Source: an uncultured Collinsella sp.
Lineage (GTDB): Bacteria > Actinomycetota > Coriobacteriia > Coriobacteriales > Coriobacteriaceae
NCBI GenBank assembly: GCA_900554645.1
Contig: USIE01000003.1
Location: forward strand, 32,486-96,485
Direction: 5' to 3'
Length of the DNA stretch: 64,000 bases
The notes below the pieces were generated by a model. The model searched no databases. It had not been told where the DNA came from and saw nothing but the letters and a program-made list of their open reading frames with translations. Position numbers and translations under genes: made by a program. Below are positions 9,944 through 18,121 of this stretch, piece after piece (position 1 is the stretch's first letter; each line of letters opens with the position of its first letter).

Positions 9944-10666
9944 ATGGGCTTCCTTGACGAGATTAAAAATAAGATGCACCTGGGCGGCCAGCAGGGTTAC
10001 GACCAGGGTTATGGCCAGGACGACGACTACGGCTACGATGACGGCTACGACGATAGTTATCAGGGCAACGGCTACAGTGGTGCTTCGGGCGAGGGCTTCT
10101 ACACCCAAGACGAGCCGAGCAACGGCCTGCTTGGCCAGACGCGCCGCGGTGAAGCTGAGTCGGTTGCCGTGTATACGCGCTCCGGTCAGCTGGTCGGCGA
10201 TGACTCCCGCCATGCCACGACGTATAACCCGCCTTCGCGCTCGCAGGACAGTGTTGCGAGCGGTTATCGTCCTGGTGCCTATGACACGCCGTCGAGCTAC
10301 GCCGAGAATACCCGCGCCCGTGCCGCCGCTGCACCCGCGCCTGCACCGAGCGATGCCTCGGCCTATGCGAGCAATATCATCAACGCCACGCCGCAGCTGC
10401 CGGCCTATGTCCTGCGCCCCGAGAGCTATGACGACGTGGAGACCGTGGTGCGCCGCGTTCGCACCAAGCAGCCTGTCGCACTGATTTTTGTGGGCGTACG
10501 CACCGAAGTTGCCAAGCGCGTCTTGGACTTCTCTTACGGCTTTGCCTGCGGTCTGGGTGCCACGGTCAAGGAGGTGGGCGACCGCGTGTTCATGGTGCTG
10601 CCCGCCGGTTGCGAGGTCAAAGATTCCGATCTCAAGAAGCTTCGTGCCGACGGCTACCTTAAGTAA
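9944..10666 (+). CDS. sepF: Cell division protein SepF
   Basis: SepF anchors FtsZ to the membrane. The product has 240 residues: an N-terminal amphipathic helix (MGFLDEIKNKMHL), a long linker rich in Gly/Tyr/Asp/Gln then Ser/Ala/Pro (about 15-150), and the C-terminal SepF/DUF552 domain (about 155-240: YVLRPESYDDVETVVRRV, VALIFVG, RVLDFSYGFACGLGATVKEV, VFMVLPAG). The start is the ATG at 9944 after GAGAGGA; a GTG at 9893 would only add non-conserved residues. The TAA stop is in frame with, and 21 bases ahead of, the yggT start. Confidence 0.93.
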   Translation: MGFLDEIKNKMHLGGQQGYDQGYGQDDDYGYDDGYDDSYQGNGYSGASGEGFYTQDEPSNGLLGQTRRGEAESVAVYTRSGQLVGDDSRHATTYNPPSRSQDSVASGYRPGAYDTPSSYAENTRARAAAAPAPAPSDASAYASNIINATPQLPAYVLRPESYDDVETVVRRVRTKQPVALIFVGVRTEVAKRVLDFSYGFACGLGATVKEVGDRVFMVLPAGCEVKDSDLKKLRADGYLK

Positions 10667-10687
10667 AGACAAGACGAGGAGATTCCC

Positions 10688-10969
10688 ATCAACATCTACA
10701 CTATCGTCCAGCTGGTCAACACGCTGTTCAACTTCTATTCCACGCTCATTGTCGTCTACTGCTTTATGACGTGGATTCCCATGAAGCAGGGTGGTTTGCT
10801 TCAGGATATTGCCGCGGTGCTTGATAGCGTGTGCGGTCCGTGGCTCAACCTGTTCCGTCGTTTCATCCCGCCGATGGGCGGTATCGATTTTTCGCCGGTC
10901 GTTGCGATTATTGCGTTGCAGTTGGTGCAGAGGCTGGTTCTGCAGCTTCTTATAGGTATACTCGTGTAG
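10688..10969 (+). CDS. yggT: YggT family membrane protein, apparent ATC start codon
   Basis: This small integral membrane protein of the division cluster has two hydrophobic hairpins (NTLFNFYSTLIVVYCFMTWIP; FSPVVAIIALQLVQRLVLQLL) separated by a loop with LFRRFIPPMGGIDFSP, the YggT signature. Homology clearly extends upstream of the first ATG (10766), which sits inside the first membrane segment. Between the sepF stop (10664-10666) and 10766 there is no in-frame ATG, GTG or TTG. AGGAG at 10677-10681 lies six bases before an ATC at 10688, giving a 93-residue product starting (f)MNIYTIVQL. Either a rare AUC initiation or a point change of the start codon explains this. Confidence 0.8.
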   Translation: MNIYTIVQLVNTLFNFYSTLIVVYCFMTWIPMKQGGLLQDIAAVLDSVCGPWLNLFRRFIPPMGGIDFSPVVAIIALQLVQRLVLQLLIGILV

Positions 10970-11030
10970 AACTGACTTAGTAACTTACGTCGGGCGTGTA
11001 GCGCCGAGGCGATGAAAAAGGAGACTTGTT

Positions 11031-11705
11031 ATGGCTATTACCCCTGCAGACATCCAGGCTCAGACTTTCTCTGAGGCCAAGCGTGGCTACGATCCTGCTG
11101 AGGTCGACGTCTTCTTGGAGACGCTGTCCTCCGAGGTTGACGCTATGCTCGCTAAGATCGTCGACCTTAAGGGTCGCCTGACTGCTACCGAGCAGCAGCT
11201 TGCCGATGCGCAGGCTCAGCTTGCCCAGGCTCAGGATGCCACCGCCCAGGCCGTTCCTGCCGCCCCCGTGGCTGCTCCCGCCCCTGACTTCTCCGCTCAG
11301 GAGCGCCAGATTTCCGCTGCCCTGATCGCTGCCCAGCAGACCGCTGAGACCATCGTCAACGATGCCAACGAGAACGCTGAGCGTATCCGCAACGAGGCTG
11401 ACGCCAAGGCCCGCGAGGTTATCCGCCAGGCTCTGACCGAGAAGCAGGCCGAGCTCGAGGAGATCGATCGTCTCAAGGCTTCCCGTGAGGAGTTCAAGGC
11501 AGAGTATCTCAAGCTCATCCAGCACTTCATGGACGATGCCCAGAATTCCTTCCCGGCCGATCTGATGGCCTCCACGCCGGTCGGTTCTGCCGCTTCTCCT
11601 GCAGTGACTGTTCCCGCCGAGCCGCTGCCCGTCGCTGACCCGGTTGTCCCCGTGGCCGATCCCTTCGCCCCGATCGACAACTTTGCTGCCGACGACCTGG
11701 ACTAA
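11031..11705 (+). CDS. divIVA: DivIVA/Wag31-type polar and septal coiled-coil protein
   Basis: This membrane-curvature-sensing scaffold has 224 residues. The N-terminal lipid-binding domain reads ITPADIQAQTFSEAKRGYDP, then EVDVFLETLSSEV, the DivIVA hallmark. A coiled coil with many Gln/Ala/Glu heptads covers about 40-165, interrupted by an Ala/Pro linker (about 78-90). The C-terminus is Ala/Pro/Asp-rich. AAAAAGGAGACT precedes the ATG. It closes the ftsZ-sepF-yggT-divIVA block. Confidence 0.93.
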   Translation: MAITPADIQAQTFSEAKRGYDPAEVDVFLETLSSEVDAMLAKIVDLKGRLTATEQQLADAQAQLAQAQDATAQAVPAAPVAAPAPDFSAQERQISAALIAAQQTAETIVNDANENAERIRNEADAKAREVIRQALTEKQAELEEIDRLKASREEFKAEYLKLIQHFMDDAQNSFPADLMASTPVGSAASPAVTVPAEPLPVADPVVPVADPFAPIDNFAADDLD

Positions 11706-11731
11706 CATTCGGCCTACAATTTAGTGCCTAG

Positions 11732-11762
11732 AAAGGACCCGCAGCTTGCGGGTCCTTTTTTA
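11732..11762 (+). terminator. Rho-independent terminator of divIVA
   Basis: A perfect 11-base-pair stem (AAGGACCCGCA / TGCGGGTCCTT) with a three-base loop is followed by six Ts, 27 bases after the divIVA stop. Confidence 0.92.
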
Positions 11763-11871
11763 TGACTGTGCCGGAGTGCGTAACATAAAAAACCGAGCCC
11801 TGCACATAATGGCGCAGAACTCGGCGAACGGGTGAGCGGTCAAGGGTAGGTTTTAAGGCATGTCCCAAAAC

Positions 11872-12402
11872 CTACTTGAGGAGGAAGTCGGAGAGGGGAA
11901 TGGTACGGGCCTCGCGATGCTCGGGATCGGCGATGTGGTCGGCAGGATATCCACAGACGAGCATGTGATAGGGATAGACGCCCTTGGGCAGATTGAACTG
12001 CTCCTGCGCCACCTCAGGCTTAAAATGGCCTACCCAGCACGTTCCCAGGCCCTGCTCGGTGGCCTCCATCATCATCTGATCGCAGACGATCGAAGTATCG
12101 ATGGCACTCGAGTTCATCTGATCATACGGGCGCACCCAGGCATCATCGGTAACGCTGCAAATAAGGAAGATAAGCGGAGCGCCAAAGATAGACCCATCAC
12201 GAGCAAACCGAGGCTGACAAGCAGCTGCCTTCTCCAGAAGCTCAGGCGTATCCAACACCATCACACGGGCTGGATGGTTATTACAAGCAGAAGGAGCAAT
12301 GCGTCCAGCCTCAACAATGGCATCCACCACAGCCTGCTCCACAGCCCGAGCCTCAAATTCACGACAAGAATACCGACCCCGAGCCAGATCCAAATAAGAC
12401 AT
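11872..12402 (-). CDS. Nitroreductase family FMN oxidoreductase
   Basis: This 176-residue protein of the FMN-dependent nitroreductase superfamily reduces nitro compounds, quinones or flavins with NAD(P)H. It shows the N-terminal FMN-contact RGRYSCREFE, APSACNNHPARVMVL, and EQGLGTCWVGHF near the C-terminus. The start is the ATG at 12402 preceded by TTGGAGGG; a longer reading frame adds a hydrophobic, non-conserved stretch. It is a single gene facing the divIVA terminator. The substrate cannot be told from sequence. Confidence 0.85.
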   Translation of the reverse strand: MSYLDLARGRYSCREFEARAVEQAVVDAIVEAGRIAPSACNNHPARVMVLDTPELLEKAAACQPRFARDGSIFGAPLIFLICSVTDDAWVRPYDQMNSSAIDTSIVCDQMMMEATEQGLGTCWVGHFKPEVAQEQFNLPKGVYPYHMLVCGYPADHIADPEHREARTIPLSDFLLK

Positions 12403-12573
12403 ACAAGCCCTCCAACAATTAAAAATCAAACAAACCCAAAGTAACCCAAACAGTACCCAAAGCAGCAATCAGCCAATCGCTCATCGAATACCAAAGTAAA
12501 ACCCCGAGCAATCAAGGGCCATCACAGCAAAGGCCCCACCACGCTCAACCCCTCAGCCAAAGTTCCCAATGGT

Positions 12574-12676
12574 GGTACGTAAGGGAGCGGGCCCGACCAC
12601 TAATACCTTTTGAACGACTCTGCTTGCAGCCGGAGTGAAAAAGGTATTAGTGGTCGGGCCCGCGACCGGTGGGATA
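12574..12676. repeat. Long perfect inverted repeat between nitroreductase and DUF47 genes
   Basis: Arms of 25 bases (12587-12611 and 12639-12663) are perfectly complementary and begin GCGGGCCCGACCACTAATAC; the loop is 27 bases. A second short complementary pair, TACGTA, flanks the outside after an unpaired bulge. It lies just past the 3' end of the minus-strand DUF47 gene and may act as a strong terminator, but it is far longer than needed. Confidence 0.8.
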
Positions 12677-12687
12677 CGTACCCCCAA

Positions 12688-13311
12688 TTAACTGTTCTTC
12701 ATGACAATCGAATCCACAACATCGGCCACATTCTCGCAGCAGTCGGCGCAGTACTCCAAGAAGGCGTACACGTCACGCCAAGCGATGACCTCAAGCGGAT
12801 CCTTGCCATTGACGTGCAGGTTGCGCATGGCGTTGATGTAGAGCTCGTCGGCCTCGGATTCGATGGTGTTGATCTGGATGACGAGTTCGCGCAGGGTCTT
12901 GGACTTGCGGTAGTTGGGCAGCTCGACCATCAGGTCTTTCATGGCGCGGCAGGCGTCAGTCACCTTGTGGGCGATGACGATGGCGTCGGGATGGATGCTC
13001 TGGATGTTGGTGAAGTAGACGCGCTGCACGACGCCCTCGATGCGGTCGAGCACGGTGTCGAGCGCGCAGCTCATCAGATCCAGATCCTCGCGCTCGAGCG
13101 GGGTGATAAAGGCGGTGAGCAGGGCGTCTTCGAGCTCGTGGTGCTTCTTGTCTGCCGCATGCTCAATCGCATGCATCTTATTGAGCATGTCGTGAATCTG
13201 CGCGGGATCGAAGTTCTCAAAAATCTTGGTGAGCAGCTCTGCGGCCTGGACGGCGAGGTCGGCGCAAGCGACGTAGTTGTCAAAGTAGAACGAATCGGGT
13301 TTCTTTGCCAT
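12688..13311 (-). CDS. DUF47 (PhoU-like) Pit accessory protein
   Basis: This 207-residue, all-helical cytosolic protein belongs to the DUF47/PhoU-like family. Such proteins usually sit beside PiT-type phosphate transporters and regulate them. Segments such as EHAADKKHHELEDALLTAFITPLEREDLDLM and EADELYINAMRNL follow the four-helix PhoU pattern with metal-binding acidic residues. It is downstream of pit in the same direction after 67 bases, so the two form an operon. No other domain is seen. Confidence 0.9.
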   Translation of the reverse strand: MAKKPDSFYFDNYVACADLAVQAAELLTKIFENFDPAQIHDMLNKMHAIEHAADKKHHELEDALLTAFITPLEREDLDLMSCALDTVLDRIEGVVQRVYFTNIQSIHPDAIVIAHKVTDACRAMKDLMVELPNYRKSKTLRELVIQINTIESEADELYINAMRNLHVNGKDPLEVIAWRDVYAFLEYCADCCENVADVVDSIVMKNS

Positions 13312-13378
13312 GGGTGGGTCCTTTCGAGGCGAAGACGGGTGGGCGAAGTGTTGCGGTCCGGATGGACGTTCGGTTTGA

Positions 13379-14428
13379 TTAGAGGAACATCATGAACAGC
13401 TTGGCCATGACAAAGCTGATGAGTCCGCAGGCAGGGAAGGTGAAGAACCAGGTGAACATCATGTCCTTGACGACGCCGAAGTTGATGGCCGAGAGGCGCT
13501 TGACGGCACCGACGCCCATGATGGCGCAGGTCTTGATGTGTGTGGAGGACACGGGGATGCCGGTAAGGGTGGCAAGCAGCAGGTTCGCGGCGCCCGCCAG
13601 GTCGGCGGAGAAGCCCTGGTACTTTTCGAGCTTGACCATGCTCTGGCCGACGGACTTGATGATGCGCTCGCCGCCCACGCTGGTGCCGATGCCCATAGTG
13701 GCCGAGCACAGCAGCATAATCCAGATGGGGATGCCTGCATCGCCGACGCTCGTCTGGCCGCTGGCAAAGGCCACGCCTAAAAAGAGCACGCCGATGAACT
13801 TCTGTCCATCCTGCGCGCCGTGCATAAAGCTCATGGCCGCGGCGCTCGCGATCTGAGCGTATTTAAAGAAGACATTGGCACGTCGCCTGTTGGCGGCGGC
13901 GAAAAGAATCGAGACGAGCTTGCACAGGACCCAGCCCATGACAAAGCCCAGGCCTATGGAGAGCGCCAGGCCGTAGATGACCTTCATCCACTCGTGGACG
14001 TTGACGCTGCTCGCACCGCCGAGGGCGATGGCGGCACCGGTCAGGCCGGCGATAAGGCTGTGGCTTTGCGAGGTGGGGATGCCAAAACGCGACGCTGTGG
14101 CGCCGTAGACGACGATGGAGAACAGCGCCGCGCATAGGCAGGCGAGCGCCATGGTGCTGTTTCCGCCAAAGTCGACGATATGTGAGATGGTGTTGGCGAC
14201 GCTCGCGTTAAAGTGCGTCATGATGAGCACGCCGAGGAAGTTGAATGCGGCGCTCATGAGAATGGCGGCGCGGGCGGGCATGCAACGCGTAGTGACGCAG
14301 GTCGCGATGGCGTTGGGCGCGTCGGTCCATCCATTGACGAAGATGGCGCCCAGCGCGAGGATCACGGTGACGGCAAGGACTGGGTTCGACACAATTTGGC
14401 CGAGGAAGGTTGAGAACGTTACGTCCAT
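13379..14428 (-). CDS. pit: PiT-family inorganic phosphate (or sulfate) permease
   Basis: This 349-residue integral membrane protein has about ten spans. The two inverted PiT repeats are recognisable: the N-terminal GWTDAPNAIATCVTTRCM and the later GIPVSSTHIKTCAIMGVG, both with the PiT Asn/Asp and Thr/Ser residues. GIPTSQSHSLIAGLTGAAIA is a further family motif. With the DUF47 partner it makes a low-affinity phosphate system, complementing the high-affinity Pst operon earlier in the window. Transport of sulfate by related proteins means the substrate is inferred. Confidence 0.92.
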   Translation of the reverse strand: MDVTFSTFLGQIVSNPVLAVTVILALGAIFVNGWTDAPNAIATCVTTRCMPARAAILMSAAFNFLGVLIMTHFNASVANTISHIVDFGGNSTMALACLCAALFSIVVYGATASRFGIPTSQSHSLIAGLTGAAIALGGASSVNVHEWMKVIYGLALSIGLGFVMGWVLCKLVSILFAAANRRRANVFFKYAQIASAAAMSFMHGAQDGQKFIGVLFLGVAFASGQTSVGDAGIPIWIMLLCSATMGIGTSVGGERIIKSVGQSMVKLEKYQGFSADLAGAANLLLATLTGIPVSSTHIKTCAIMGVGAVKRLSAINFGVVKDMMFTWFFTFPACGLISFVMAKLFMMFL

Positions 14429-14678
14429 ATATGGGCTTTCTCGAAGTTTGCAGACACGTTACAAAAACATGATAAATCGTATCACCTCCTGCGGGTCTCT
14501 TTACCGAGTTCTGATGGGAGAAGTGAACTTTTTGGCACTAAAATTGAATATTAGCCCTGTTGACCGCGGGTGTTCTTTTTGCTAACACGCCATGCGGACA
14601 CGTGCGATTGCTACGACACTCCAAAACCACAGTCTGTTCGCTTTACAGCATGCAAACATGCGTTCGATAATAGGAGGC

Positions 14679-15017
14679 ATGGAATATCGACAGACAGACG
14701 GCAAAACTCGGCGCGTGCACAAGCAGTATGTGGACGTCGTGGCCCGCATCCTCGCGGGCGGACAGGTCGTGCCGGTCACCGTCTGCTGGGTCGACGGCCG
14801 TTGTTTTACGATCGACGAAATTATCTCGACCACCGGGTTTGGCCTGATGGTCCACGGCATCCGTACGGCAACCTATAAGGTGCGTTTTGGCGGGCACGCG
14901 ACCGAGTTGTATCTGGAGGACCAGACGCGCGAGCGGGCGGACGGCTCGCAGGCACACGTGATGCGTTGGTGGGTGTGGGCGTTCGACCGAACACTCGAGA
15001 GCGAGCGCCGCAGGTAA
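14679..15017 (+). CDS. Hypothetical protein, about 112 residues
   Basis: No family was recognised. The product is soluble and basic at both ends. It contains VHKQYVDVVARILAGG near the start, VPVTVCWVDGRCFTIDEI in the middle, a FGGHATELYLEDQ strand pattern and WWVWAFDRTLESERRR at the end. This Trp-rich beta pattern resembles small actinobacterial DUFs of unknown role. AGGAGG lies only one base before the ATG at 14679, so an alternative start nearby is possible, for example ATG 14658 or the GTG at codon 14. It stands alone between divergent pit and the next membrane gene. Confidence 0.6.
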   Translation: MEYRQTDGKTRRVHKQYVDVVARILAGGQVVPVTVCWVDGRCFTIDEIISTTGFGLMVHGIRTATYKVRFGGHATELYLEDQTRERADGSQAHVMRWWVWAFDRTLESERRR

Positions 15018-15097
15018 GAACGCGTGGCGTTCGGGTACAATGGCAGGAAACTTGTCAGCTACGGCGCCGTCGCGGTGCTTTTTGAAAGGACGAAATT

Positions 15098-15793
15098 ATG
15101 AACGATATCCAGGGCTATCAGAATGGCCCCATCGAGACCGGCGCAAGCCGTGCCAAGGAGATGTCGCCGCGCGCGTACAACCTTGTCATGTCTGCTCTGA
15201 TCTTTTTGGGCTTTTGCGCCATGGGCGCCGGTGTTTACTTTACGAGCACCATGTCGTTTGCGCGCATGATGATGAGCGGCGCCGCTTTGCCGCTGGTCTT
15301 TGGCTCATTTATTTTGACCATCGTCGGCATGGTCATGATGTCGGCTGCTGCCAGCAAACAGTCCGTGGGCCTGTCACTCGTGGGCTACGTGGTCTTTGCG
15401 AGCACCTTTGGCCTGACGGCGTCGTTTGGTCTTGCCAACTACGACCTGCCTACCATTAACACCGCCTTTATCGCCACGGCCGCCATCACCTTTGTCTTTG
15501 GTGCGCTGGGCGTGACCTTCCCCAAGTTCTTCCAGCGTGTGTATGGCATTGGTTTTGGCATCCTGCTTGCCACGATTCTGGTCGAGATCGTGCTGATGTT
15601 CATGGGCGTTTCGCAGTCCATCACCGACCTGATCGTGATCGTGGTGTTCGCCGGCTTCATCGGCTACGACACCTATGTGGCAACGACGGTGCCGCCCACG
15701 CTGCCCAACGCCGTGCTCATGGCATCCAACCTGTTCGTGGACATTATCAACGTGTTCCTGCGCATTCTGAACATCCTCGGCCGTCGCGATTAA
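15098..15793 (+). CDS. Bax inhibitor-1/YccA family membrane protein
   Basis: This 231-residue protein has a hydrophilic N-terminus of about 28 residues and seven predicted membrane spans. The terminal segment LIVIVVFAGFIGYDTYVA carries the (F/Y)DT motif of the BI-1 (UPF0005) family; LFVDIINVFLRILNILGRRD is the conserved basic end. Bacterial members are thought to be pH-sensitive leak channels or partners of FtsH. The ATG follows GAAAGGACG. Confidence 0.9.
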   Translation: MNDIQGYQNGPIETGASRAKEMSPRAYNLVMSALIFLGFCAMGAGVYFTSTMSFARMMMSGAALPLVFGSFILTIVGMVMMSAAASKQSVGLSLVGYVVFASTFGLTASFGLANYDLPTINTAFIATAAITFVFGALGVTFPKFFQRVYGIGFGILLATILVEIVLMFMGVSQSITDLIVIVVFAGFIGYDTYVATTVPPTLPNAVLMASNLFVDIINVFLRILNILGRRD

Positions 15794-15839
15794 AGCGCGG
15801 CATTGCGATGCTTCCTGCCGGACACGGTAAAACGATGCG

Positions 15840-15868
15840 AAAGGCGGTCCTTCGGGGCCGTCTTTTTT
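15840..15868 (+). terminator. Terminator of the Bax-inhibitor-1 gene
   Basis: A nine-base-pair stem with two G-T pairs (AGGCGGTCC / GGGCCGTCT) closed by a TTCG tetraloop is followed by six Ts. Confidence 0.85.
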
Positions 15869-15933
15869 GTGCGCGGCGGGGTATCATGGATGGGAAAAGC
15901 CGATAGCGGCAGCGACAGGAAAGGTGGCCACGT

Positions 15934-17049
15934 ATGGCAGACGTCGACAACAGGAACCGTAACCGCAGGTCCAACCGAGCGGGTCAGCCCAATCCCAAGC
16001 GCGAGGCCCGTGCCAAGGCCGCCGAGCGTCACGTGGCAACTGTGTCCGAAGCGTGCGCCAAGGATATCGAGCGTTCGCTTGCCGGTGTTCGCGAGTTTGA
16101 CGGTATGCCTGCCGGCTTTGTCGCGGCGATGAAGGCCAAGGTTCAGAGTGCTGTGGCCCCCGAAGAGCAGGTCGCCGAGGACGTCGAGAACGCGGAGACT
16201 GCCGAGGTCGAGGCAGCGCCCGAGCCCGTCGAGGAGCCTGCCGAGGAAATCGCCGAAGCTGAGTCCGCGCCTGCTGAGGAGCCCGCTCCGGTCCTGCCCG
16301 AGGTCACTGTGCTTGATGCCTCCGCCACGCAGGCAATCCTCGATAACGGTCGCGGCTATGCGCAGTTCTGCGACATGGCCGTGCTCGCCTTTGCCTCGTT
16401 TACCAATCCGGGCGGTGGATATATTCAGGGTTATCTGGGCCAGGAGGCCACGCTGTGCGCCGATTCGTATCTGTACAACGTTCTCGATAGGCAGCGTAAG
16501 TGGTACGGCGAGAACCGTCGCCGCAACATCAACTGCGAGCTCTATCGTAACCGTGCCCTAGTGGTGCCTGCGGTGCGCTTCGACCGCAACCACGTGCATG
16601 CATACGCCGACGTGATCGTGGCCGCCGCGCCCAACGTTAAGCGCGCCCGCCAGGAGTATCGCGTGAGCGACGATGCTCTGCTGGATGCCCTGCGCGACCG
16701 CATTCGCTTTGTGCTCGCCATCTGCGACGAGTTGGGTCGCGAGAAGCTCGTGCTGGGCGCATGGGGCTGCGACAACAACGGCTTTGATGCCGAGGCCGTG
16801 GCCGAGCTCTTCCGCAAGGAGCTCGCATCGGGCGACTTCAAGGTCAAGCAGGTCTTCTTTGCCGTGCCCTCTACGCGCTGGGACGAGGACTTCGCCAAAT
16901 TCGAGCACGTGCTGGCAAACTTCCCCGAGCGAAACGAGGAGTCCTATGCTCAGGTTGCCGCCCGCGCCGCAGCCGCCCGTGCCGCCGAGCAGGCTCAGGC
17001 CGCTGCCGAGGATGACGAGGATGACGACGACTGGCGCAAGTACCTGTAA
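15934..17049 (+). CDS. TIGR02452/PARG-like domain protein with altered catalytic motif
   Basis: This is a 371-residue protein. Residues 1-35 are basic; about 70-125 form an acidic Glu/Pro/Ala linker. About 125-340 resemble the microbial poly(ADP-ribose) glycohydrolase (TIGR02452, DUF2263) domain: SFTNPGGGYIQGYLGQEATL at about 155-174, then VVPAVRFDRNHVH and KLVLGAWGCDNNGFD, typical of macrodomain-like PARGs. In active enzymes the motif is GGG-x6-8-Q-E-E, with the last Glu catalytic; here it reads Q-E-A (Ala172). The C-terminus is Ala-rich coiled coil plus Asp/Glu. The protein may bind ADP-ribose without hydrolysing it. A terminator follows directly. Confidence 0.75.
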   Translation: MADVDNRNRNRRSNRAGQPNPKREARAKAAERHVATVSEACAKDIERSLAGVREFDGMPAGFVAAMKAKVQSAVAPEEQVAEDVENAETAEVEAAPEPVEEPAEEIAEAESAPAEEPAPVLPEVTVLDASATQAILDNGRGYAQFCDMAVLAFASFTNPGGGYIQGYLGQEATLCADSYLYNVLDRQRKWYGENRRRNINCELYRNRALVVPAVRFDRNHVHAYADVIVAAAPNVKRARQEYRVSDDALLDALRDRIRFVLAICDELGREKLVLGAWGCDNNGFDAEAVAELFRKELASGDFKVKQVFFAVPSTRWDEDFAKFEHVLANFPERNEESYAQVAARAAAARAAEQAQAAAEDDEDDDDWRKYL

Positions 17050-17074
17050 ACGGTGCTCGTGATGCGATATACCG

Positions 17075-17110
17075 AGCCGACGGGAGAGGCTGCTCCTGTC
17101 GGCTTTTTAT
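17075..17110 (+). terminator. Terminator of the PARG-like gene
   Basis: A 12-base-pair stem with one G-T pair (AGCCGACGGGAG / CTCCTGTCGGCT), six-base loop, then TTTTTATT. Confidence 0.92.
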
Positions 17111-17127
17111 TGAGTGGGGAGCTTACG

Positions 17128-17787
17128 ATGAAAAACGTTCTGTGCTTTGGTGACAGCAACACCTATGGTTACGATCCGGCGGGCATGCGCGACGGTACCG
17201 CGGTGCGCTATGCGCAGGATGTGCGCTGGTGTGGCGTGGTCCAACGTGACTTAGGCGAGGGCTGGCATGTAATTGAAGAAGGCCTCAACGGCCGCACGAC
17301 GGTACGCGACGACATGTGCCATCTGGACACTAACCTCAACGGCATTCGCGCGCTTCCGATGCTGCTCGAGGCCCATAAGCCGCTGGACGCCATTGTGATC
17401 ATGCTGGGCACCAACGACTGTAAGACGGTCTTTAACGTGACAGCTTCCGATATCGCCCGTGGCGCCATGGCGCTGATTCGCGCCGTCCGCGCGTTTCCGT
17501 GGACCGACGCTGCGCCTTGCCCGCGCATCCTGCTGATGGCTCCTATCAAGATCAAGCCGCAGATCGCCGATGTATATATGACCGATTTTGACGAGCGTTC
17601 CGTCGAGGCATCTGAACATTTTGGCGAGTACTATGCGCACGTGGCCGAGCAGTTTGGCTGCGACTTTTTGAATGCCGCCGAGTTTGCCGAGCCGGGCGAT
17701 ATCGACTATCTGCATATGATGCCCGAAAGCCATGAGAGCCTGGGTCACGCCGTGGCAGCCAAGCTCCAAGAGATGCTCGGTGAGTAG
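17128..17787 (+). CDS. SGNH/GDSL-family hydrolase (arylesterase-like)
   Basis: This 219-residue hydrolase starts at the ATG at 17128 behind TGGGGAG; a longer frame would cross the upstream terminator. Block I is CFGDSNTYGYDP with the nucleophilic Ser, block III is MLGTNDCK, and the terminal catalytic His lies in YLHMMPESHESLGH. The arrangement matches bacterial arylesterase/acyl hydrolases related to TesA and rhamnogalacturonan acetylesterases. It lacks a signal peptide, so a cytosolic role is likely. The physiological ester is unknown. Confidence 0.88.
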   Translation: MKNVLCFGDSNTYGYDPAGMRDGTAVRYAQDVRWCGVVQRDLGEGWHVIEEGLNGRTTVRDDMCHLDTNLNGIRALPMLLEAHKPLDAIVIMLGTNDCKTVFNVTASDIARGAMALIRAVRAFPWTDAAPCPRILLMAPIKIKPQIADVYMTDFDERSVEASEHFGEYYAHVAEQFGCDFLNAAEFAEPGDIDYLHMMPESHESLGHAVAAKLQEMLGE

Positions 17788-17843
17788 CACGGCCCCAAAC
17801 CACCACAATAGTTCTCCTTGCGCTGGCTTGTTTCGTTGATTTG

Positions 17844-18060
17844 TCTTGATCTGTAACAGTTGTAAGGCCGAAAACGGGCTAGATGTTACAGATTGAGATT
17901 ATTTTAGGTCGATATCGGTCGTTTGTCTCGATCTGTAACATCTAGGGTCGATTTTGCCGAGTTAATGTTACACATCGAGATTATCTTCTCAATGGAATTT
18001 GGATGTCTCGATTTGTAACAGGTGGGCCGAAAAATGGACTCTAACTGTTACAGATCGAGA
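17844..18060. repeat. Three tandem palindromic units with TGTAACA/TGTTACA arms
   Basis: Three hairpin units start at 17844, 17926 and 18006 (spacing 82 and 80 bases). Each has 15-base arms close to TCTCGATCTGTAACA and TGTTACAGATCGAGA separated by 25 bases; arms pair at 13-15 positions. Loops of units 1 and 3 share GGCCGAAAA, and unit 2 carries a similar string in reverse orientation. The array fills most of the 334-base space between the SGNH gene and thiD; no gene is seen there. Confidence 0.85.
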
Positions 18061-18070
18061 TGTTTGTGGG

Positions 18071-18107
18071 AACCACCGCAAAGGTGCCTGTCCCCTTTGC
18101 GGTGGTT
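18071..18107. terminator. Bidirectional terminator-like hairpin before thiD 3' end
   Basis: Fourteen perfectly paired bases (AACCACCGCAAAGG / CCTTTGCGGTGGTT) with a nine-base loop lie between convergent SGNH and thiD genes. T runs are short on both sides. Confidence 0.65.
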
Positions 18108-18121
18108 TTGAACTGCGAGTC

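Noticed and set aside
17844..18060. Possible CRISPR array
   Set aside because: Only three units, each palindromic, with similar rather than unique spacers and no cas genes in the window.
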